This document shows, one piece after another, positions 5,896 to 11,953 of a DNA stretch of 11,953 nt. The stretch lies in assembly GCA_029287515.1 (NCBI GenBank), contig JARFQZ010000226.1, positions 1 to 11,953 on the forward strand, given 5' to 3'. The first letter of the stretch is position 1, and every line of letters begins with the position of its first letter. The DNA is from Lysobacterales bacterium (GTDB taxonomy: Bacteria > Pseudomonadota > Gammaproteobacteria > Xanthomonadales > SZUA-36). The position numbers and the translations under genes were made by a program. The notes beneath the pieces were generated by a model. That model was not told the DNA's origin and searched no databases. It was given only the letters and a program-made list of their open reading frames with translations.

Positions 5896-7631
5896 AGGTT
5901 CACTTCCAGGCGTTCCAGCGTTTCGACCAGGACCGCGTTTCCGCCGTCAATCTTCTGCGCCTCCCGCCAGATTGCGATGGCAGCGTCCTTGTTGCCTACC
6001 ACCCACAGCACTTCTCCCAGGTGCGCGGCAATTTCGGGGTTTTTATCGATTTGCCATGCTTTTTGCAGGAACTCCAGCGCCTCCGGCATACGCCCGAGGC
6101 GATAGGAAATCCAGCCCATGCTGTCGATGATGGAAGATTCTTCCGGCTGCAGGATATAGGCCTGCCTGATGAGCGCCTCAGCTTCCTCGTAACGTTCGGT
6201 CTGGTCTGCCAGGGTGTACCCCAGGGCGTTGAGCGCGGCCGCGTTCTCAGGTTGGGCGGCAATAACCATCCGCAGATTTTTTTCTGCAATATCCACTCTT
6301 CCTATTTCGGCAGCGAGCAACGCCTGGGTGTAAAGGATCGCAATGGATCCGGGCAGGCTGGATAGTGCTTCTCCCAGAACCTGCAGTGCCTCTTCACGCC
6401 GGTTCGCTTCGCGGAGAATTCGGGCTTCAGCCAGCCAGCTTTCCTCGAGTATGACGGGGCTGGCGTCTTTTCGAAGTTCGGCCAGGTCCCGCCTGGCGGC
6501 ATCCACATCCCCGCCGATTGCCTTAAGCTCGGCAACACGGATGACCGAGGCCATGGCACGGTCTCCCTCCGTCACCTGGCCGTACAGTTCCATGGCCTGG
6601 TCCATGAAACCCAGCGCTTCTGCCGCCTGGGCCAGGTAAAACGATTTCTCCTGCAGGTCGTCGAACGCCATCTGTTCAAACCGGGCAAACAGCTTTTCCG
6701 CCGCCGGTCGGTCTTTTGCCGCCAGCTCGAACAGTATTCGTGAAAGCATCACATCGGGTGTCTGAGGCATTTCCTGCATAACGGTTCGAGCTTCGCTTTC
6801 ACGACCGTTCCGGGCCAGCAAATCCGCGTATGCAAGCGAAAGGTCGTGGTTTTCGGGATCAAGTTCCCATGCCCGCCTGACGTACTCCAGGCCCGTTTCG
6901 ACCAGCTTGAGATTAAGCGCCAGCCGCCCTGCCCAGGTCAGGTATTCAATCCGTTCAGGGTTCGCCTCCACTGCCTGCCTGGCCAGCTCGAAGGCCCGGC
7001 GCAAGTCTTTGGACCGAATCGCCAGGTGGCTGCGGGCATACAGCGCTTCCGCGCTGTCCACGTTCCCCCTTTCGCTCAAAATCCTATCGAGCATTTCATC
7101 GGCCTGTTCGGGACTCCCCCCCTGGGATAACAGGTTGGCGATCAGCATCCAGGCCTCTGTCGTATCGCCCTTGATGTCGAGGATCCTGTTGACCTGGTAC
7201 TCCGCACCCATGTAATCGCCTATCAAGAGCATGGCCAGGGCAGCCGATTCATGTGCCGATACATTGGCAGGATCGAGCAAAGCCCAGCGATCCGCCGCCA
7301 TGGCCGCCTGCTGCCAGGATTCTGTCGCGAAAGCAACCCGTGTAGCCCGGCGGGCAATCTGGGGATCGTTGGAACGCATGGCGGCTTCAAGGTATTCCCC
7401 GACGGCGGACTGCAGATCTCCCTCTGCGCCCAGATACTCCGCTGCGAAAACCCGGTACATGACTTCCGGATCGGTAGGCACAGTCTCAGTTGTTGACTCG
7501 ACGAGTGCACCCGCGAGTTCATCCGTTGCCTCAGTTGCCGGTTCAGGGTCTGCCTTGGGACTGGCTGCGCACGCTGACACCACCAGCGCAGCCAGGCATG
7601 CCTGCAGGACTCGTTTCAGGTTGTATTTCAT
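5892..7631 (-). CDS. TPR-repeat outer-membrane lipoprotein, LbcA-like
   Basis: From the ATG at 7629-7631 the product has 579 residues; a GTG two codons earlier is also open, and neither has a clear ribosome-binding sequence. The N-terminus is a lipoprotein signal peptide, MKYNLKRVLQACLAALVVSAC, cited only to place the lipobox VSAC with Cys21. A Pro/Glu/Thr-rich linker follows, and the rest is helical repeats of the tetratricopeptide type. The clearest repeats are around 185-260 (ARQAVEANP, RRAWELDPEN) and in the last 150 residues (MVIAAQPENAAALNALGY, QAYILQPEESSI, KAWQIDKNPEIAAHLGE). The gene stands divergent from hemA and directly before lolB. This is the position of PA4667 in P. aeruginosa, whose product LbcA is the lipoprotein adaptor that brings cell-wall hydrolases to the protease CtpA. 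Orthology to LbcA is inferred from position, length and architecture; the partner protease is not in view. Confidence 0.85.
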   Translation of the reverse strand: MKYNLKRVLQACLAALVVSACAASPKADPEPATEATDELAGALVESTTETVPTDPEVMYRVFAAEYLGAEGDLQSAVGEYLEAAMRSNDPQIARRATRVAFATESWQQAAMAADRWALLDPANVSAHESAALAMLLIGDYMGAEYQVNRILDIKGDTTEAWMLIANLLSQGGSPEQADEMLDRILSERGNVDSAEALYARSHLAIRSKDLRRAFELARQAVEANPERIEYLTWAGRLALNLKLVETGLEYVRRAWELDPENHDLSLAYADLLARNGRESEARTVMQEMPQTPDVMLSRILFELAAKDRPAAEKLFARFEQMAFDDLQEKSFYLAQAAEALGFMDQAMELYGQVTEGDRAMASVIRVAELKAIGGDVDAARRDLAELRKDASPVILEESWLAEARILREANRREEALQVLGEALSSLPGSIAILYTQALLAAEIGRVDIAEKNLRMVIAAQPENAAALNALGYTLADQTERYEEAEALIRQAYILQPEESSIIDSMGWISYRLGRMPEALEFLQKAWQIDKNPEIAAHLGEVLWVVGNKDAAIAIWREAQKIDGGNAVLVETLERLEVNL

Positions 7632-7671
7632 GGGCACAAAGGATACGCGTTTGCCGCCATCGAACCAATAA

Positions 7672-7720
7672 GGTTTTCACCTATTCTGTTCGATGCTGCT
7701 TGATAAAAGGGGTGTTCACC
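7672..7720. repeat. two copies of GGTKTTCACC in the hemA/TPR-gene divergent region
   Basis: GGTTTTCACC (7672-7681) and GGTGTTCACC (7711-7720) match at nine of ten bases and lie in the same orientation 39 bp apart. The second copy sits inside the palindrome-like GGGTGTTCACCC (7710-7721), in the spacer of the predicted hemA promoter, where a bound protein would block RNA polymerase. The first copy lies nearer the divergent TPR gene. This could be a pair of operator sites. No regulator family can be named from the sequence, and chance is not excluded. Confidence 0.35.
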
Positions 7721-7728
7721 CTCAGAAT
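7700..7728 (+). promoter_or_regulatory. candidate sigma-70 promoter of hemA-prfA
   Basis: TTGATA (7700-7705, five of six matches) and CAGAAT (7723-7728, four of six) are separated by exactly 17 bp. The predicted start near 7735 leaves a leader of only about 20 nt with no recognisable ribosome-binding sequence before the hemA ATG. No equally convincing promoter was found for the divergent TPR gene in the 7632-7755 gap. Confidence 0.45.
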
Positions 7729-7755
7729 CAGCGCGCGAGCAATCACTTTTAGCAC

Positions 7756-9024
7756 ATGCCTCTTTTTACGATTGGAATCAGCCACCATACCGCCCCGATC
7801 GAGATCCGGGAACAGGTAGCGATTGCCCGGTCTGAGTATTCCGACCGGGCGCGTGAACTGTGCGCGCTTCCCGGAGTGGAGGAGGTTGTGATACTGGGCA
7901 CCTGCAACCGGACTGAAATTTACTGCCTGTCCACCGCGGAAGGCAAACAGGGCCTGGTAGACTGGATTCACCGGATCAATGGCCTGTCAGCCGGCGAACT
8001 GGAACAGCACCTCTATGATCATGAAGGTGAAGCCGCCGCCCGGCACCTCATCCGCGTCGCCAGCGGGCTGGATTCACTCGTCATCGGAGAAACCCAGATC
8101 CTGGGACAGTTGAAAGAGGCGTGGCAGCAAGCCCATGATTCAGGCAGCCTGGGTAAAGTACTCGACAGGTTGTTCCAGCATACATTCAACGCGGCCAAGG
8201 CCATCCGGACGAATTCGGGGATCAGCGACCACACGGTTTCCGTCGCTTACACGGCGGTCGTCCTGGCCAGGCAGATTTTCGGTGACCTGCAGTCAAAAAC
8301 CGTGGTACTGGTCGGCGCCGGTGAAATGGTCCAGTTATGCGGCCGATACCTGCGAGATCACGGCATTGCCAATCTGTTGATCGTCAACCGTTCCCGCAAA
8401 AAAGCCGAAGAACTGGCCACTGAAATGGGGGCCACTGCCTTGACCCTGGACCAAATGGGCGAAGCTCTGCCCAGGGCCGACATACTCATCAGTTCCACGG
8501 CCAGCCCCGAGCCGGTGATCAGGAAAACGGATGTCAAGGCAGCGCTGCGGAAGCGTCGACACCGGCCGATGTTTCTGGTCGATATAGCTGTACCCCGGGA
8601 TATCGATCCGCAGATTTCGAAGTTGAAGGATGTTTACCTGTACACGATTGATGATCTGCAACAGGTGGTCGACGAAAATATGGAGCAGAGGACCGCAGCG
8701 GCCAGGTCGGCCAGTTCCGACGTGGACGATGCCGTCAATGGCTTCATGCGCTGGCTCTCCGGAATACGCGCGGCCCGGACGCTCAAGAGAATCCGCGACC
8801 AGTCCCACGATTTCGAACAGGATCTCACCGAACGCGCCCTCAGGAAACTGGAAGCCGGACAGAATCCGGCCGATGTGCTGGAGCAACTGGCCAAGACCCT
8901 GACCAACAAGATTCTTCACCTGCCCAGTAAACGGCTGAGGGAAGCCGCGGAAAACAGGGACTACGAGGTATTGAAGGCTGCTGACCGTATTTTCAGGAAA
9001 GACAACCCGGAAGAAAGCGAATGA
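7756..9024 (+). CDS. hemA: glutamyl-tRNA reductase
   Basis: HemA reduces glutamyl-tRNA(Glu) with NADPH to glutamate-1-semialdehyde, the first committed step of tetrapyrrole synthesis in the C5 pathway. The 422-aa protein (E. coli: 418) begins MPLFTIGISHHTAP. It has the catalytic cysteine at Cys50 in GTCNRTEIY, the same number as in E. coli. GLDSLVIGETQILGQ lies at 104-118, and a Rossmann-type NADPH domain contains VLVGAGEMVQLCGRYL from about residue 187. The motif FLVDIAVPRDIDP follows, and a C-terminal helical dimerisation domain runs to the end. The ATG start is fixed by the conserved N-terminus although no ribosome-binding sequence precedes it. Its stop overlaps the prfA start as ATGA, the usual hemA-prfA arrangement. 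Confidence 0.97.
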   Translation: MPLFTIGISHHTAPIEIREQVAIARSEYSDRARELCALPGVEEVVILGTCNRTEIYCLSTAEGKQGLVDWIHRINGLSAGELEQHLYDHEGEAAARHLIRVASGLDSLVIGETQILGQLKEAWQQAHDSGSLGKVLDRLFQHTFNAAKAIRTNSGISDHTVSVAYTAVVLARQIFGDLQSKTVVLVGAGEMVQLCGRYLRDHGIANLLIVNRSRKKAEELATEMGATALTLDQMGEALPRADILISSTASPEPVIRKTDVKAALRKRRHRPMFLVDIAVPRDIDPQISKLKDVYLYTIDDLQQVVDENMEQRTAAARSASSDVDDAVNGFMRWLSGIRAARTLKRIRDQSHDFEQDLTERALRKLEAGQNPADVLEQLAKTLTNKILHLPSKRLREAAENRDYEVLKAADRIFRKDNPEESE

Positions 9025-10106
9025 AATCATCCATTCGTGAACGACTTCACCAGGTTTCTTCGCGCTATGAAGAAGTGGGATTGCTGCTTTCACAGCCCGA
9101 GGTGTTTTCCGATCAGAACCGATTCAGGGATCTTTCCGTTGAATACGCCCAACTCGAACCGCTGGTCAAATCCTGGGAGAACTGGCAAAACACGCAGGAG
9201 TCTATCGAGGAAGCGCAGCTCATGCTGGAAGAGTCCGACCCGGAAATGCGGCAACTGGCGGAAGACGAATTGCAGCTATCCACTTCGAAACTCGAATCCC
9301 TCGAAAACCAGATCCAGTTGCTGCTGCTTCCCAAGGACCCCAATGACGATAACAATATTTTCCTGGAAATCCGGGCAGGCACCGGTGGCGACGAGGCTGC
9401 CATTTTTGCCGGCGACTTGTTCAGGATGTATCAGAAATACGCGGAAGCCCGAAACTGGCCACTTGAGATTCTGAGCCAGAACCTGGGCGAACACGGTGGG
9501 TTCAGGGAAATCATCGTACGTGTCGCCGGCCAGGGCGCCTACTCCCGGTTCAAATTTGAATCGGGCACACACCGGGTTCAGCGGGTTCCTGAAACAGAAT
9601 CACAGGGCAGAATTCACACCTCGGCCTGTACCGTGGCCATCCTACCGGAAGTTGAAGGCGTCGAGGAAATTGAAATCAACCCGGCCGACCTTCGCGTGGA
9701 CACATTCCGGGCCTCAGGCGCCGGTGGTCAGCATGTCAACAAAACGGATTCCGCCATCCGGCTGACCCATTTGCCCAGCGGGATTGTCGTGGAATGCCAG
9801 GACGAACGCTCGCAGCACAAGAACAAAGCACGCGCCAAGTCGTTATTGCAGGCGAAATTACTGGAGCAGGAGCAGTCACGCCAGGAAAGCGAAATTGCGG
9901 AGTCGCGGCGCGTGCAGGTGGGAAGCGGCGACCGCTCGCAACGTATCAGAACCTATAATTACCCGCAGGGACGGGTCACGGATCACCGCATCAACCTTAC
10001 CCTTTACAAGCTGGATGAAATCCTTGGGGGTCAGCTCGACGTGCTGATCGATCCGCTCATGCAGGAGCACCAGGCAGACTTGCTGGCTGAATCCGGGATG
10101 GCGTAA
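9021..10106 (+). CDS. prfA: peptide chain release factor 1
   Basis: RF1 recognises UAA and UAG in the ribosomal A site and triggers hydrolysis of peptidyl-tRNA. The 361-aa protein (E. coli: 360) has a helical domain 1 (to about 105) and the stop-codon-reading PxT motif as PET at 190-192, within RVPETESQGRIHTSACTV. The catalytic GGQ is at 235-237 in SGAGGQHVNKTDSA, where the Gln is normally methylated by PrmC. The C-terminus is the usual LIDPLMQEHQADLLAE. Translation starts within the hemA stop (ATGA). prmC, which follows prfA in many relatives, is absent: the next gene is on the opposite strand and overlaps the last 50 bp of prfA. An active RF1 matters for the amber codon in corC at 11534. 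Confidence 0.97.
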   Translation: MKSSIRERLHQVSSRYEEVGLLLSQPEVFSDQNRFRDLSVEYAQLEPLVKSWENWQNTQESIEEAQLMLEESDPEMRQLAEDELQLSTSKLESLENQIQLLLLPKDPNDDNNIFLEIRAGTGGDEAAIFAGDLFRMYQKYAEARNWPLEILSQNLGEHGGFREIIVRVAGQGAYSRFKFESGTHRVQRVPETESQGRIHTSACTVAILPEVEGVEEIEINPADLRVDTFRASGAGGQHVNKTDSAIRLTHLPSGIVVECQDERSQHKNKARAKSLLQAKLLEQEQSRQESEIAESRRVQVGSGDRSQRIRTYNYPQGRVTDHRINLTLYKLDEILGGQLDVLIDPLMQEHQADLLAESGMA

Positions 10107-11280
10107 GCCCGAAGGCCGCCGCAAGATTCAGGGGCAGGAACGCAGCCAGGACGTCCACGAAGTACTGCCCCGATGGCAGCAGCGCCAGCAGGCAGGCAAG
10201 CACCGAGATAAGGCCAATGGTGAAAAGGGGCAGCGTGACGTTACCTCTCCACATCGCGAAACCAATCCAGACGGGATTGAAAACCAGCAGGTTAAGGTTC
10301 AGCCTGGCAACGGCATGATCGGTTCCGAACCATAAAAAAAGCAAAGCCAGGCCCGCAATTCCCGACAACAGCAACCAGGTCCGTGACAGCGCCACGGCCA
10401 CGCCGTGAACCAGGTATCGATCCGCCAGCCACGCCAGCACTACCAGGCCCAGTGACAACAGAAGGTAGCGTGGCCACCAACTTGCCGTGACCGCCGGGGG
10501 TGCCGGCATTGATGATTCATGCAAAATGACGTCCTCGAGCACCAACGGCCGAGCCAGGCCGTTGCCGGAGAATTCAACGGATGCGATCGAATCAGCGAGC
10601 ACTTCGGGAATGAACATCTCCTCCCAGCGACTTATCGATCTGTCCACCGGAGAGCCCAGCCCGATTTCCAACCCCAGGTAGAGCCATAGATCCGCCGCAG
10701 TCAGGCGTCGCGTATGGTCCCGCCAGCTCTGTGTCGCGGGCAAACGTTCAAATTCAGTCCTGAGCATTCCACCCAGCGCGAGGTCAATGGCATCACGGAT
10801 ACGGGTTGAGCAGTTGTTCTCGTAGTAGTCGTAAAGATAATCTCGATTTTCCGGCTGGACTTCCTCGAGCAGAAAATCAATCAACCTGAGCTTTTGCCCC
10901 GGTGAAAGATCCAGTCTCTGGGCCCGGATAGACCGGTTTTCATTGATATAGGAAGAGAACTCTTCCCTGGCTGGCCTGGCGGCTGAGAAGTAAAGCATTC
11001 TGCCCTGCAGAAAGCGAACGAAGAAATCTTCCTGTTCAAAATCGAAAAACCCGAAATTGAACGCGTGGTCCAGACCCAGTTGCTGGTCGCGGACCCAGAT
11101 CGCATTGTGTCCGAATCTCTGCCAGTAGATTTCACCGGGACCGTAGGTGACCAGCCAGACCTCTGCCCGGGCGGGTTCGAATTCACCTTCGGCCGACACA
11201 CCCGGCAGGCTGCAAAACAACAGCAGCAGGCATACAAGTCGCGTCAGGAGCAAACCGGGACGTTCAGGGCTTGAGAACAT
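10057..11280 (-). CDS. DUF4105/Lnb-family membrane protein (possible lipoprotein N-acyltransferase)
   Basis: The 407-aa protein has a signal-like N-terminus (hydrophobic 10-27; a type I cleavage site is possible at VSA|E, residues 28-31). A periplasmic domain (about 31-265) and five predicted membrane helices follow (about 269-290, 300-319, 329-344, 349-368 and 373-391). The soluble domain carries the hallmarks of the DUF4105 family, renamed Lnb_N: His58 in RFGHNAIW and Cys157 in ENNCSTRIRD, which are candidates for the catalytic pair. In Enterococcus and Bacillus, Lnb moves an acyl chain within the diacylglyceryl lipoprotein to make the lyso form. A matching activity here is an inference from domain layout. 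The ATG start overlaps the 3' end of the corC frame by 17 nt, and the ribosome-binding sequence is weak. Its last 16 codons lie antisense to the end of prfA, beyond the last helix. It occupies the place where lnt often follows corC. Confidence 0.83.
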   Translation of the reverse strand: MFSSPERPGLLLTRLVCLLLLFCSLPGVSAEGEFEPARAEVWLVTYGPGEIYWQRFGHNAIWVRDQQLGLDHAFNFGFFDFEQEDFFVRFLQGRMLYFSAARPAREEFSSYINENRSIRAQRLDLSPGQKLRLIDFLLEEVQPENRDYLYDYYENNCSTRIRDAIDLALGGMLRTEFERLPATQSWRDHTRRLTAADLWLYLGLEIGLGSPVDRSISRWEEMFIPEVLADSIASVEFSGNGLARPLVLEDVILHESSMPAPPAVTASWWPRYLLLSLGLVVLAWLADRYLVHGVAVALSRTWLLLSGIAGLALLFLWFGTDHAVARLNLNLLVFNPVWIGFAMWRGNVTLPLFTIGLISVLACLLALLPSGQYFVDVLAAFLPLNLAAAFGLTPSRIQPASLPGAPA

Positions 11281-11536
11281 TCATCTCAAGCGTAACGATG
11301 CGGCGGCTGTCCGCCTTGATTACCCTGAACTCGAAATTGTCGGCAACCACGACGACATCATCATATTCCGGCACACGCCCGAATTCAGCCAGCAACAATC
11401 CGCCAACGGTACCGTAGTCGTCATCACTCAGCTCGCTTTCGAACTGATCGTTGAAATCATCAATCGGGGTCAGCGCCTGGACCTGGTAACGGTTTTCACC
11501 GACCCGCAGGATCAGCGCCTCTTCAGCTTCGTCCTA
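11264..11536 (-). pseudogene. corC: C-terminal part of corC downstream of an in-frame TAG
   Basis: Directly after the TAG at 11534-11536 the same frame stays open for 89 codons to TGA at 11264-11266. These codons encode a typical CorC_HlyC transporter-associated domain. Recognisable parts are YQVQALTPIDDFN, then SDDDYGTVGGLLLAEFGRVPEYDD, and near the end FEFRVIKADSRRI. Nothing in this part looks decayed: there is no frameshift or second stop, and codon use matches its neighbours. The last 17 nt overlap the start of the Lnb-like gene. No start codon with a good ribosome-binding sequence is evident close to the TAG, so the domain would be made only by amber read-through. Otherwise the gene is freshly broken, or the base is a sequencing error. 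Confidence 0.85.
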
Positions 11537-11953
11537 CTCGTCGTCGAATTCACCCACGATCTCCTCAAGAACGACCTCGATGGCGAACAGCCCGGAGACA
11601 CCGCCGTATACGTCGACCACGATCGCCATGTGGTTGCCGCTGACGCGGAAAACACGCAGCAACACATTCAGGCGCTTGCTTTCCGGAATCACAACAGCCG
11701 GCCGGATTGCACCGGCCAGGTCGAAGTCCTCGGCACCGGAGGCCAGGTGGGGCAACAGGTCCTTGGCCATCAGGATTCCAACAACCTCATCCTTGTCTTC
11801 GCCAATCACAGGAAACCGGGAATGGCCTGATTCCAGCATTTGAGGCAGAAATTCTTCCAGCGCCGCATCATTGTGCACAACCACCATCTGCGAACGCGGA
11901 ATCATCGCGTCACGAACCTGGGTTTCGGAAACTTCGAGGGCGCCTTCCATCAT
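11534..11953 (-). CDS. corC: CorC/YbeX CBS-domain protein, cut by the window edge and by an internal amber codon
   Basis: This is the visible N-terminal side of corC (ybeX), 139 codons running off the right edge, so the true start is outside the window. It contains the conserved lead-in VRDAMIPRSQM (positions 13-23 of the visible part). Two CBS motifs follow, the first with HSRFPVIGEDKDEVVGIL and the second with RVSGNHMAIVVDVYGGVSGL. CorC proteins are implicated in magnesium and cobalt handling; in E. coli YbeX also affects ribosome maturation and lies in ybeY-ybeX-lnt. Here the frame stops at TAG (11534-11536) just after GEFDDE. Close homologues continue at this point with an aromatic residue or His and then an acidic stretch. 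A change of TAC or TAT to TAG would explain it. The missing C-terminal domain is encoded intact downstream (11264-11533). Confidence 0.88.
   Translation of the reverse strand: MMEGALEVSETQVRDAMIPRSQMVVVHNDAALEEFLPQMLESGHSRFPVIGEDKDEVVGILMAKDLLPHLASGAEDFDLAGAIRPAVVIPESKRLNVLLRVFRVSGNHMAIVVDVYGGVSGLFAIEVVLEEIVGEFDDE

Noticed and set aside
9587..9620. RF1 stop-recognition motif PET instead of E. coli PAT.
   Set aside because: The family motif is PxT, and PET occurs in ordinary RF1 proteins, so it gives no reason to infer altered UAG reading.
11147..11830. Open frame of 227 codons on the plus strand.
   Set aside because: It lies antisense to the Lnb-like gene start and to corC, including across the amber codon, and its product has no recognisable domain. 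The minus-strand frames carry clear conserved domains.

Overview
The window reads as a chromosomal housekeeping segment of a gammaproteobacterium. The gene order hemA-prfA facing away from TPR lipoprotein-lolB-ispE-tRNA-Gln-prs-rplY-pth-ychF is the one I know from Pseudomonas (PA4665 to PA4673 in P. aeruginosa) and relatives. The C-terminus of Prs and the long Ctc-type L25 look more like Xanthomonadales or Wenzhouxiangella-type lineages than enterics. The lineage call rests on remembered similarity, not a search. No mobile element, CRISPR array, rRNA or phage gene is visible.

Layout, left to right. (1) 3-227, minus strand: tRNA-Gly(UCC) and tRNA-Tyr(GUA) behind a good sigma-70 promoter at 329-357. 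This is the start of the conserved tyrU-glyT-(thrT-tufB) unit, which should continue past the left edge. (2) 452-736, minus: a small, very acidic hypothetical protein with its own promoter (779-806). (3) 821-7631, minus: one long head-to-tail run. In transcription order it holds a TPR outer-membrane lipoprotein (LbcA-like), lolB, ispE, tRNA-Gln(UUG), prs, rplY, pth and ychF. Most neighbours overlap or nearly touch. A second transcription start with a perfect -10 box lies upstream of rplY, followed by a terminator-like hairpin in its leader. (4) 7632-7755: a short divergent regulatory region with a plausible hemA promoter and a repeated ten-base motif. (5) 7756-10106, plus: hemA and prfA, overlapping by ATGA. 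(6) 10057-11953, minus: a polytopic protein of the DUF4105/Lnb family, convergent with and overlapping the end of prfA, and upstream of it corC, which runs off the right edge.

The most interesting part is the right end. corC carries an in-frame amber codon (TAG, 11534-11536) exactly between its CBS domains and its C-terminal transporter-associated domain. The remaining 89 codons are intact and in frame. The gene directly downstream of corC, where E. coli and many relatives carry lnt (apolipoprotein N-acyltransferase), is instead an Lnb-type protein: a periplasmic domain with conserved His and Cys followed by five membrane helices. Lnb enzymes make lyso-form lipoproteins in some Firmicutes. 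Replacement or supplementation of Lnt is therefore a testable hypothesis, and the window's other lipoprotein genes (the lipoprotein receptor lolB and the TPR lipoprotein) fit that theme.
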